A stretch of 64,000 nt of DNA from Mycolicibacterium sp. lyk4-40-TYG-92. GTDB taxonomy: Bacteria > Actinomycetota > Actinomycetes > Mycobacteriales > Mycobacteriaceae. The position numbers and the translations under genes were made by a program. The notes beneath the pieces are model-generated. The model made no database searches. It saw only the letters and a list, made by a program, of their open reading frames with translations, and was not told the DNA's origin. Numbering within the stretch: the stretch's first letter is position 1; the number at the start of each line of letters is the position of its first letter. Location: NCBI RefSeq assembly GCF_030209435.1, contig NZ_JARVRX010000010.1, positions 310,001 to 374,000 on the forward strand, in the 5' to 3' direction. Of this stretch, positions 46,572 through 55,014 are shown one piece after another.

Positions 46572-49500
46572 CCGAACCTGCGCGCTCGACTCGACCTGTC
46601 AACGATGCGTTGGCGGAGGCTCGTCGGCGGACCGAGAACTCCCGGCAGTCGGAAACCCCGGCCGCGCTGATCGGCCTGCAGAGAGCCGCGGGGAATGCCG
46701 CGGTGAACGCGCTGCTGATGGGAAAGTTCCGGGCGCCCGACAAGAAGGAGATCGAGGCGGCGCTGCATGAGATGCGGCACGACGAGCCCGCCGTCGACGT
46801 CGTCGAAAAAGGTTTGAAAGCAGCCAAATCCGTCGGCGTACCCGTCGAACTGGAGGGGCCGAAACCGCCCGCGTCGGCGCTGGCGGTGAACATGACCGGC
46901 TTTGGGCCCAATGCTGTCGCACCCAAGAAGCCGGTGCCACCGCCCAAACCGGTACCGGCGAAAAGCCGGCTTGGTACCACCGCGGCGAAGCCGGCAAAGC
47001 ACGTCGGAGGAACCGGTGGGGGCGCGCCGCCACAGCCGGCGCCCGCGCCCGCGGCGTCGACGGTGGCGGCCCCGCCGCTGTCGGCCGATCAGCTGCTGCA
47101 GCCACCCGTGGCACCGCAACATGTTGCACCACATGAGGACCCGGCATTCACCGCTGTCACCCACCATGTCGGAACCTTCGCGAAGGACAAGCGTGCGCAT
47201 CCACCGGCGGCCTCCAAGGCCAAGGAAGCGCAGGATGCGGCCCTCGCACCGACCGATGATGTTGCCGGACAGGCGAAGGCCGCCAAAGTCGACACGATGG
47301 ACGCGCAGCAGGCCGGCTCGTTCGACAAGAAGGCATTCATCGCCGCAGTCAAGGCCGCCATCGAAGCGAAGTCGCCGAAGACGCTCAAAGAAGCAGACAA
47401 CTACGCCAAATCGGGTAAGGCGGGTGAAGTCAAGGGCGCGGTCAAGGGACTGGTGAACCAGGACAAGGACGGCGAAACCCATGACATCAAGGCCGCCAGC
47501 GAGGCCGCACCGGACACGTCCAAGGCCGTCGCCAAGCCCGTGACCCCAATGGGGCCCGAGCAGCAAGGCTCCGCCCCGTCGATTCCCGCCGGTGGTGCGG
47601 TGCCCAAGCCGGCGCCGCCGGAGCAGCTGAACCTCGAAGCCGGAAAGCAGCAAGCCAATCAGGAGATGGCCGACGCCAACGTCGATGAGAAGCAGCTCGC
47701 CGATTCCAACGAGCCCGAGTTCAACCAGGCACTGGCGGACAAGAAAGAAGCTGCCGCCCATGCTGATACGGCGCCGGCTGAGTACCGCAAGCAAGAGCAG
47801 GACACCATTTCACAAGCCCACGTCGAAGCTGCCGCAGAGACCAAGGCGGGCGTCACGGGGATGCAGGGTGCCAAAGCGACGGCACTGGCCCAACTCGTTG
47901 CGGACAAGGGCAAGACGAAGTCCAAGGACGAACAGAAGCGCGCCGAGGTCACCGCCAAGATCCAGTCGATCTTTGCCGCCACCGAAGCGGACGTGAAGAA
48001 GATCCTCGACGGCATCGACCCGAAGGTGGAGAAGGAGTTCGACCAGGGCGAGGCCGCCGCGCGGAAGACGTTCGAGACCTACGTCTCGGCGAAGATGTCC
48101 GCCTACAAGAAGGACCGTTACGGCGGCTGGCTCGGCGGACTCCGTTGGGCCAAGGACAAATTGCTCGGTATGCCGTCGAAGGTCAACGAGTTCTACGAGG
48201 CCGGCCGCGAGCTGTACCTCAAGCAGATGGACACCGTCATCTCGCGGGTCGCGGACATCGTCGGTGGCGACCTCACCGCGGCCAAGAAGCGGATTGCCGC
48301 AGGGAAGACGGAGATCGCGTCGTATGTAAAGAGTCTGCCGGCCGGCCTACAGAAGGTCGGCGCGGAGGCGTCGAAGGAGATCGCCGACAAATTCGAACAG
48401 CTCGAGGAGGACGTCAAGTCCAAGCAGGACGCCGTCGTCGACACCCTGGCGACCAAGTACGTCGAAGCCCGCAAGGGTCTCGACGAGCGGATCGAAGAGC
48501 TGCAGGCCGAGAACAAGGGCCTGGTCGACAAGGCGATCGGCGCAATCAAGGCCGTCATCAACACGATTCGCAAGCTGGCCGCGATGCTGATGGACACGCT
48601 CGCCCGCGTTGCGCACGTGGTGGGCGACATCATCAAGCACCCGGTGCGATTCCTCGGCAACCTCGTTGAGGGCATCAAGGGCGGCATCATCAGGTTCAAG
48701 GACAACATCCTCACGCACTTGCGCAAGGGCCTGATGACATGGTTGTTCGGCGCCCTGGCCGAAGGCGGTATCGAGCTGCCCGACAAGTTTGACCTGCAGG
48801 GCATCATCAAGCTGCTGGCGTCGATCTTCGGGCTGACATGGCGAAACATCCGCAACCGCTTGGTGAAACAGATCGGCGAGCCGGCCATGGCCGCCATCGA
48901 AAAGGGTGTCGAGGTGTTCCAGCTCCTCGCCTCCGGCGGTGTCGGCGCGCTGTGGCAGATGCTGATGGATAAGCTCGGCGACATCAAGGAGATGATCCTC
49001 GAGCAGGTCAAGGATTTCGTGATCACGAAGATCATCACGGCGGGCATCACGTGGCTGATCGGTCTGCTCAACCCGGCCGCGGCATTCATCAAGGCCTGCA
49101 AGCTGATCTACGACATCATCATGTTCTTCGTCAACAACGCCGAGCGGATTCTGAAGTTCGTCAACACGGTGATCGACTCGGCAGCCGACATCGTCCGCGG
49201 CAACATCGGAGGCGTCGTCGCGAAGATCGAGGACGTGCTCGGCCAGTTGGTGCCCATCCTGATCGGCTTCCTCGCGAGCGTGATCGGTATCGGCGGCATC
49301 GGTCAGAAGGTCCGCGAGATCATCGAGAAGCTGCAGAAGCCGGTCACCAAGGCCATCGACTTCGTGATCAAGACGGGGCTAAAGCTCGCCGGCCCAATCA
49401 TCCGCGGGATCAAGGGAATCAGCGGCAAGGTCAAGGCCAAGGTCGCCGCGGGCAAGGCGTGGGTGAAGGGGAAGGTTGAAGCGGGGAAGCAGTGGGTGAA

Positions 49501-50392
49501 GGGCAAGGTCTACGGCGGCGACGACAGTGCTGAAGGTAAGCAGAAGCGACTGGACGCGGCGATGAGAGCCGCCAAGGCGGCTGGCGATCGCTTCGGAGGG
49601 CGGGTGACGTCTAGAGCCGTTCTCACACCGCTGATGTCGGCGATTCGGCTGCGGTATGGACTGGCATCGCTGGAACTCGTTGAGAAAGGCGACCGCTGGG
49701 GCGTCCGCGGGGTGATCAACCCTACGGCGGAGGAAACCCTGGAAGCGCAGCTGCAAGACCCGAAGTACGAGGAGCAATTCGCTGCCGCGGTCAGCCAAGC
49801 TAATCAGAGGCTTGCGGCTGAGAAGACACCGCGGAACATCGGTCCAGCGGAGATGGCGGAAGCACGTACGGTGGTGGCTCCGACTGGACGACGTTCAAAA
49901 GGCAGTCTGACGAAGTGGGTAAATGACCTCTTCACCTACTTCCGCGACCCGAGTGCAGAACCTCGGGACACCACCGTGCGCGTCGACGGCGGAACTTCCG
50001 CGATCACGCTCGTCACCAACCGATCGCAGCGGTTCACCCGGTTGGAAGCTCAGACAATCGACGCGGCACAGGACGAGTTGAACGAGCACTACCGGGCTGG
50101 AGCCACCATTGGTGACAAGAGCAGCGCTTACCTTGTGGTTGCAGAGCAGTACCGTGGCGGTCGCGGCAAACCTGCCGTAGCCATCGTTGAGGGCACTACA
50201 CACTTCGACAAATGCAAACGTGCTGTTCAGCTGCTTCGAAAACTTGAGGGCGGTCTGCCGAAGGTGCAACGAGAGATCGTCGCCCGGGAGCGTATGAAAA
50301 TGGAGACTGCGCTAGTTTGGGCGATCGGTTACCGACTTCCAGATGGGGATGCCCCTCCGCTGCCGAGCTTCGCCGCCGACCTTGCAGATTGA
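46568..50392 (+). CDS. 1274-residue toxin-like protein with LQRxxGN motif
   Basis: Residues 37-50 read LQRAAGNAAVNALL. Then follow a Pro/Ala/Lys-rich linker (about 100-200) and alternating helical, Lys/Ala-rich segments to about 520. A conserved-looking region (YVSAKMSAYKKDRYGGWLGG to about 650, coiled-coil) precedes a strongly amphipathic/hydrophobic block (about 660-990: IKAVINTIRKLAAML, ILIGFLASVIGIGGIG). The 280-residue C-terminal domain has a different, more globular composition. This layout (loading motif, linker, translocation-like core, distinct tip) resembles polymorphic toxins carried by eCIS. No toxin fold is recognised. It is coupled to the AAA+ gene. Confidence 0.7.
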   Translation: MTEPARSTRPVNDALAEARRRTENSRQSETPAALIGLQRAAGNAAVNALLMGKFRAPDKKEIEAALHEMRHDEPAVDVVEKGLKAAKSVGVPVELEGPKPPASALAVNMTGFGPNAVAPKKPVPPPKPVPAKSRLGTTAAKPAKHVGGTGGGAPPQPAPAPAASTVAAPPLSADQLLQPPVAPQHVAPHEDPAFTAVTHHVGTFAKDKRAHPPAASKAKEAQDAALAPTDDVAGQAKAAKVDTMDAQQAGSFDKKAFIAAVKAAIEAKSPKTLKEADNYAKSGKAGEVKGAVKGLVNQDKDGETHDIKAASEAAPDTSKAVAKPVTPMGPEQQGSAPSIPAGGAVPKPAPPEQLNLEAGKQQANQEMADANVDEKQLADSNEPEFNQALADKKEAAAHADTAPAEYRKQEQDTISQAHVEAAAETKAGVTGMQGAKATALAQLVADKGKTKSKDEQKRAEVTAKIQSIFAATEADVKKILDGIDPKVEKEFDQGEAAARKTFETYVSAKMSAYKKDRYGGWLGGLRWAKDKLLGMPSKVNEFYEAGRELYLKQMDTVISRVADIVGGDLTAAKKRIAAGKTEIASYVKSLPAGLQKVGAEASKEIADKFEQLEEDVKSKQDAVVDTLATKYVEARKGLDERIEELQAENKGLVDKAIGAIKAVINTIRKLAAMLMDTLARVAHVVGDIIKHPVRFLGNLVEGIKGGIIRFKDNILTHLRKGLMTWLFGALAEGGIELPDKFDLQGIIKLLASIFGLTWRNIRNRLVKQIGEPAMAAIEKGVEVFQLLASGGVGALWQMLMDKLGDIKEMILEQVKDFVITKIITAGITWLIGLLNPAAAFIKACKLIYDIIMFFVNNAERILKFVNTVIDSAADIVRGNIGGVVAKIEDVLGQLVPILIGFLASVIGIGGIGQKVREIIEKLQKPVTKAIDFVIKTGLKLAGPIIRGIKGISGKVKAKVAAGKAWVKGKVEAGKQWVKGKVYGGDDSAEGKQKRLDAAMRAAKAAGDRFGGRVTSRAVLTPLMSAIRLRYGLASLELVEKGDRWGVRGVINPTAEETLEAQLQDPKYEEQFAAAVSQANQRLAAEKTPRNIGPAEMAEARTVVAPTGRRSKGSLTKWVNDLFTYFRDPSAEPRDTTVRVDGGTSAITLVTNRSQRFTRLEAQTIDAAQDELNEHYRAGATIGDKSSAYLVVAEQYRGGRGKPAVAIVEGTTHFDKCKRAVQLLRKLEGGLPKVQREIVARERMKMETALVWAIGYRLPDGDAPPLPSFAADLAD

Positions 50393-50750
50393 AGGTCTTA
50401 CTCACAAACGTCGTCCATACCGTCGTGCTATCCGGCGGATTCGACAGATAATGACCAGACAAGGACGTTATTCCCGTGACCTATGCCCGTTCGGCGTACC
50501 CCAGAGAATTGAGTGCTGAATTCGACTAGGCGCTAAAAGATCACGTTCTTACTTCCAGTATCGCGACGTGAAATGTCAATGGGCGAACCATCGACCGGGC
50601 TGCACCTGTCGTTCGTCGACTTGACGCGACTTCTGCCGAGTTGCGCTCGAACATGGAATTGTTCGGCAAAGATCAGGAAATTCCTGTCGTCACGCTGCGG
50701 ATACAACAGGGCTCAACAGCCTCGTTCCGCAGGGCATTTAGTCGCTTGCC
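50393..50750. other. 358-bp region downstream of the toxin-like gene
   Basis: No intact gene. On the plus strand a frame from about 50576 to 50712, without an early start codon, reads like coding sequence (APVVRRLDATSAELRSNMEL, then FGKDQEIPVVTLRIQQG) and could be a decayed immunity or toxin-tip remnant. It then runs antisense to the DUF4280 gene, where it is a shadow. Confidence 0.35.
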
Positions 50751-51140
50751 CTACGCCTGCACCGTCATGTTCGGATTGGCGGTCACCGAAATCACGCCAC
50801 CCCACATACACATGCACGTCGATACGTTCGTCAATGCGGGCTTCCCGCCTATCAAGACCGTGGGGGAGCCGGGTGTCCAGGGTGTTCCCGTCGCTGGAAT
50901 GCAGGGTTGGGGAGTCAATACACCTAACGCTGCGGCGGTCGCAGCAGCCACCTGAGGGTTCGACGGGGTCACGCACACGCCGAAGGAACTGATGTTCGCC
51001 ATCGGTTGTGAGTCCATGATCGTCGCGGCCGGTTGCGAGGACGCCATCACCCTGGGCGTCGGCAACACCGTCAGCGCAGACGGCGCGGCACCGAAAGTGC
51101 ACTGCAGCATCGCGCCATTCACGACTACCTGGCCTGCCAT
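50751..51140 (-). CDS. DUF4280 PAAR-like protein
   Basis: 129 residues starting MAGQVVVNGAMLQCTFG, with conserved Cys in CTFG, QPCIPAT and CMCMWGG and the segment TPGSPTVLIGGKPALTN. These are the landmarks of DUF4280/PAAR-like proteins, which form the metal-stabilised tip of the central spike in contractile injection systems. It is read opposite to the neighbouring structural genes. It likely sharpens the VgrG-like spike encoded at 61421 and may carry or co-deliver an effector. Confidence 0.85.
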   Translation of the reverse strand: MAGQVVVNGAMLQCTFGAAPSALTVLPTPRVMASSQPAATIMDSQPMANISSFGVCVTPSNPQVAAATAAALGVLTPQPCIPATGTPWTPGSPTVLIGGKPALTNVSTCMCMWGGVISVTANPNMTVQA

Positions 51141-51235
51141 GACAGTCGACTCTACGCGCGGAACGACGGCCCCGGAATACCGTCAAACCAATGGGAGCGG
51201 TGGACTTTTGACGGCAGCAGGCGTCCACTAGAACG

Positions 51236-51937
51236 ATGAGCATGCGACGGACCTCGTTGCCGGCCAGAACTGTGGCGAACCCGTCGTCGCCCCGTCGGTC
51301 CCGGCAGCCGTGGACGTTCACGTGGCAACCAGATCTCGCGTCAGCACTCCGGCAGGCCACCCCGATCATGCGTGCCCGATTGATGCTCGATCTTCAACGC
51401 ACCATCGGTAACGCCGCCGCGTCTCAGCTGGTGACCCAGCCGCCGCAATCGAGCCCGACCGTGCACCACGGCGGGCCAAGCGTCTCGCTGCACGGCGACA
51501 CCACGGCCGAATACGACGGCGGGATCTCGAAATGGGCGCCCAGGTCCATGAAGCGCGCCAAGGACTGCACCGACTGTCCCGAAGACAATCCGTGCCTGCA
51601 TGCGGTCGGCACATTCAAGGTCACCTACAACGCCAACGTGACCATCAAGATGCCGGACGTTCCCGACGGACTATCGGAATGCCAGCAGCGCCGGGTACGT
51701 GCATTCCTGCGCGACGTGCTCCGTCCACACGAGAACGAGCATGCTCGGCGATTCCGCACGTACAACGGCACGACGACGCATCCCATCGACTTCACCGGGT
51801 GCGGGACCGCCGCGCTGCAAGACCACCTCCAGGAAATTCACGATACCGAAGAGGCGCAACGACATTCCGATGCCGAGGCACTCTCGGCCGCCATCGATCC
51901 GTTCAATCGGCCGATCGACCTCGACTGCGACGATTGA
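51236..51937 (+). CDS. HExxH metalloprotease-like protein with LQRxxGN motif
   Basis: 233 residues. Residues 53-61 are LQRTIGNAA, the motif shared with other proteins of the locus. The second half has RPHENEHARRF, a zinc HExxH motif (HENEH), and two CxxC-like pairs (CTDCPEDNPC). It lacks a signal peptide and membrane segments. It is best explained as a small zinc peptidase effector or a self-processing cargo. The family is not recognised. It is divergent from the DUF4280 gene across 95 bp. Confidence 0.65.
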   Translation: MSMRRTSLPARTVANPSSPRRSRQPWTFTWQPDLASALRQATPIMRARLMLDLQRTIGNAAASQLVTQPPQSSPTVHHGGPSVSLHGDTTAEYDGGISKWAPRSMKRAKDCTDCPEDNPCLHAVGTFKVTYNANVTIKMPDVPDGLSECQQRRVRAFLRDVLRPHENEHARRFRTYNGTTTHPIDFTGCGTAALQDHLQEIHDTEEAQRHSDAEALSAAIDPFNRPIDLDCDD

Positions 51938-51950
51938 GTTTTCGCGATGA

Positions 51951-53933
51951 CTAGCGGTTGGTGACGCGCGCCCACATTCCACCCGCGAACCCTATGGCCG
52001 CGCCGAGTAGCACCAGCATGATCCCGTAGCTGGGGAAACCCGCGGAGGCGTGCTGCCAGGCCAGGGAAATGAGGAGCAGCAGCCAGTACCCGACAGCCAA
52101 TGCCGCTATCAGAAGCGCGACCAGGATGCTCCATCTTCCGATGCTGGCGAAGGCGGTCACGACCAATGCGATGGCAAGAACGAAAATCGATATCCGCTCA
52201 GGCGGTTGCGAGAAAGCGACGAACTGGTCAGGCGTTTGGTGCCACAGGAACATGATTCCGTACTGATTGATCTTGTCGATCAGCCCGGTGTTGGTGGAGT
52301 TTGACCACCAGCTCGATTCGATCAGCCATCTACCGTTGAACAACCGCACGTTCGACGCCCAGGGTTCCGCCGCACCCCACATCGCCAGTACCCCGCCGAA
52401 GACGATCATCGCGGCTTGGACGATGGGAATCCAGTTCCATCCGGAATGGATGAAAGTTGCTTTGGTCGTCAGGGATTCGTCACCACTGGACGCCCTGATT
52501 TCGAGGTCGCGCGTCGCTTCTTCGCCTCGTTTGACCGGTGCCGGCGCGGTAACCGACACCACGCCCCAGGCCGCTCCGCCTGGTGGGACGTCGAAACCCG
52601 GCGGAGAAAACTCGAACTGCACCACACCCTGGACATCGGAACCCGACATGCCGGCCTGCAGCCACTGCGTTTCATGACGGTTCTCGATGCAGTATTGGAA
52701 TTCCCCCTGTGGCTCAGCGGTTCTCAGGGTTTCCGGTGTCACGACCAGCCGTGACACCGAATAGGCCGTCACTGACGTCGACTGGACGAATGTTCCGGGT
52801 GCCTCGATCTCACCGTCGCCGTAGGACGCCACCACCGTGAACGGCCTGGTGTATTCCTCTCCCCGTGGTGGTGGTGTTGCGCTGATTCGTACCGACGTGG
52901 TGACCGCCCGGTTGGCCGGCACCGACAGTTTGGCGTTGGCGAACGCGAAGCGCACGGCCCCAGCCGGATCGCGCCCGTCGAACCGCACCGTACGTGTGGT
53001 CGCCGATTCGCGGTTGTCGACGACCAGCGTGACAACGACAGATTCGGCGTCCCTTACGTGTGGTGAACTCGGCTCGATCCGGCAGCGCAGGGGAGGCGCA
53101 ACGGTGCGCTCCTGATTGACGACCACCGTGGCTTCCGCAACGGCGTTATCTTCGGTCGCGGTGATCGTCAGTCGGCGAACCTGCGTTTCACCCGGCCGGA
53201 TTTCTGGCACGCTGAATTCGGCCAGGGCCGTGGCGGATTGGCCGGGTTCGACCACCAACCACGGTGGCGAGAAGGTGAAGTTGACTTTGCTTTCTGCATC
53301 GGTCCCGGCCAGGGCCACATTGTGTGGATAATTACTGCTGGTGTTGTCGAGCAGGACTTCGAAGCCGCCGGTGGTCACATCGACCAGGCGCACTGCCGTC
53401 GGCCGCGCGGTCAGCTTGACTGCGGGGCCGTGCTGCGGGACGGTCACCGTCATCGGCACGTCAGTGAATCGAGTGGTATCGCGCTCCGAGCGGACGCGCA
53501 ATCCGATGGTGAGGGTCTGCGCGGGGATCAGCGATCCTGGGGTGGTTCCCAACGTTGCGGTGGCAAGCTCTGTGGTGCCCGGCATGAGCGTGATCTCGGG
53601 ATGGCTCAATGTGAGCCAGGGGGGTGCCTGAACAGCGGTCAGTGTGTAGGCGTCGACGATGGTTGACGGGTTGCGGATCTGGACTGCGACGTCGGCCTCC
53701 GGATCGAGCAGTGCCGCAGCATCGGGGAGCTTGACTTCGGGCGCCTGCGCGCGGCTTTCGGTGTCGACCGGGGCCCAGTGTCGACGTGCGCCCATTCGCG
53801 GCATGACGTTCGTCTTGTCGGGATCTGGCCTGTTGTTCGCGGAATCCCAACCCAGGTACTCATCGCAGCCGACGCAAAAGCGTGCGTCCGCTGCGTTCGG
53901 CGTGCCGCAGTCATCACATACGTGCTCGGTCAT
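51951..53933 (-). CDS. Zinc-ribbon, Ig-like repeat membrane protein
   Basis: About 660 residues. An N-terminal zinc ribbon (CDDCGTPNAADARFCVGC) is followed by three to four beta-rich Ig/CARDB-like repeats (each with a pattern like VxVxNxS and PxWLxxxPG) up to about 490. Four C-terminal hydrophobic helices follow (WIPIVQAAMIVFGGVLAMW onward). No signal peptide precedes the repeats, so they may remain in the cytoplasm with the helices in the membrane. Such proteins accompany actinobacterial eCIS loci and could dock the particle to the membrane, which is an inference. It is convergent with the HExxH gene, 13 bp apart. Confidence 0.7.
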   Translation of the reverse strand: MTEHVCDDCGTPNAADARFCVGCDEYLGWDSANNRPDPDKTNVMPRMGARRHWAPVDTESRAQAPEVKLPDAAALLDPEADVAVQIRNPSTIVDAYTLTAVQAPPWLTLSHPEITLMPGTTELATATLGTTPGSLIPAQTLTIGLRVRSERDTTRFTDVPMTVTVPQHGPAVKLTARPTAVRLVDVTTGGFEVLLDNTSSNYPHNVALAGTDAESKVNFTFSPPWLVVEPGQSATALAEFSVPEIRPGETQVRRLTITATEDNAVAEATVVVNQERTVAPPLRCRIEPSSPHVRDAESVVVTLVVDNRESATTRTVRFDGRDPAGAVRFAFANAKLSVPANRAVTTSVRISATPPPRGEEYTRPFTVVASYGDGEIEAPGTFVQSTSVTAYSVSRLVVTPETLRTAEPQGEFQYCIENRHETQWLQAGMSGSDVQGVVQFEFSPPGFDVPPGGAAWGVVSVTAPAPVKRGEEATRDLEIRASSGDESLTTKATFIHSGWNWIPIVQAAMIVFGGVLAMWGAAEPWASNVRLFNGRWLIESSWWSNSTNTGLIDKINQYGIMFLWHQTPDQFVAFSQPPERISIFVLAIALVVTAFASIGRWSILVALLIAALAVGYWLLLLISLAWQHASAGFPSYGIMLVLLGAAIGFAGGMWARVTNR

Positions 53934-54008
53934 CACCCGTCCGCGAGGGTCGAAACGTCACCGTGGTCAGCGGACTATATCGCGGGTTTCGGTGCCTCGG
54001 CGGGGTCA

Positions 54009-54734
54009 TTAGACCGAATCGTGATCAGCGCAGTCCTCGTGCCGCTGGACGTAGGTTTGTGCGGAGGCCTTGCCGGGGTCTTCCTCCTCTTCCCCCTCCT
54101 CGCGCTGCACCATCGGCGTCGCGCTCCCATTGGACCGCTGGACATCGTGCGTCGCGGCGGCGGGGGCCGAGGACATGACGCGATCGGCGTTGGCGACTGC
54201 TTCGCGCTCGAATCGATCGGAGGGATCGCTGACCTTGACCCCGCCGCCGGCGTCGGTCCCGTCTACCGGTCCACTGCGTTGTTGCACAACGTGAGTCAGT
54301 TCGTGCGCGAGCATGTGTTGGCCGGCTTGTGATCCAGGGTCGTACTTGCCCTGCTGGAAGACGATGTCGGAGCCGACGGTGTAGGCCTGGGCATTCACTG
54401 ATTTGGCGGAGTTGTGTGCTGCCGCGTCGGTGTGAATCCTCACGTCGCCGAAGTCATGGCCCAACCGGCCCTCCATATCGGCCCGGAGTGCCGGTTCCAT
54501 GGGGGAGCCGCCGGAGCCGATCACGTCGTGAACCGGTGAACGCTCCTGCTCGATCAGCTCGGCGGTGCCCGCATTGCCGATCGCGCGTTGAAGCCCCATC
54601 ATCCCGGGCGCTCCCGCGGCGTCGAGTCGCCCGGACATCGCGGCTTTCATCGCGACCGCCGATTCGGTCTCCTCCATTCGGGATGCCTTGGGGCGCAGGC
54701 TGGATTCTTGGTCGAAGCCATCATGGGTATGCAT
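54009..54734 (-). CDS. DUF4157 eCIS-associated protein
   Basis: About 241 residues from ATG 54734. Residues 48-56 are LQRAIGNAG. The DUF4157 domain follows: GHDFGDVRIHTDAAAH, AYTVGSDIVFQQG and the zinc-type motif LAHELTHVVQQ, all diagnostic. DUF4157 is a marker domain of eCIS loci and is often fused to toxins. Here it ends in an acidic tail (EEGEEEED) without an obvious toxin. Its peptidase activity may process cargo. The intergenic region upstream contains two TGCCC/GGGCA dyads shared with the sheath operon. Confidence 0.88.
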   Translation of the reverse strand: MHTHDGFDQESSLRPKASRMEETESAVAMKAAMSGRLDAAGAPGMMGLQRAIGNAGTAELIEQERSPVHDVIGSGGSPMEPALRADMEGRLGHDFGDVRIHTDAAAHNSAKSVNAQAYTVGSDIVFQQGKYDPGSQAGQHMLAHELTHVVQQRSGPVDGTDAGGGVKVSDPSDRFEREAVANADRVMSSAPAAATHDVQRSNGSATPMVQREEGEEEEDPGKASAQTYVQRHEDCADHDSV

Positions 54735-54831
54735 GCAGTCCCTCGCTTGCCGTATTGGGTCTCCATCCAGAATCCACCTCTGATGCGTTCGGCGGAAGAT
54801 ACGAACGACTACGCGTTCGGACATGAGATGT

Positions 54832-54907
54832 TGCCCCTTCGGGCACTTGCGACTGGCGGTCGGTGATACCCGCGACGGGACATGCCCGGACCCTGCCCCA
54901 ACGGGCA
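54832..54907. promoter_or_regulatory. Two TGCCC-N4-GGGCA dyads
   Basis: TGCCC-CTTC-GGGCA (54832-54845) and TGCCC-CAAC-GGGCA (54894-54907) lie in the 280-bp divergent region between the DUF4157 gene and the sheath operon. Their starts are 62 bp apart. With the copy at 43591 they give the consensus TGCCCnnnCGGGCA. Confidence 0.55.
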
Positions 54908-55014
54908 CACATTGATGCCCAACCGGCCGTCCGAGAGCCCCTGCCGCGCAACGGCCTAAAGGCGCAGCATCGTCGTCAGCCCACGAATCTCACCGTGCCT
55001 ACCGAGGAGGCCAC

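Noticed and set aside
50641..50955. Plus-strand ORF of 104 codons
   Set aside because: Most of it is antisense to the DUF4280 gene, whose Cys motifs and family match are clear on the minus strand; only the part before 50712 is kept as a possible remnant.
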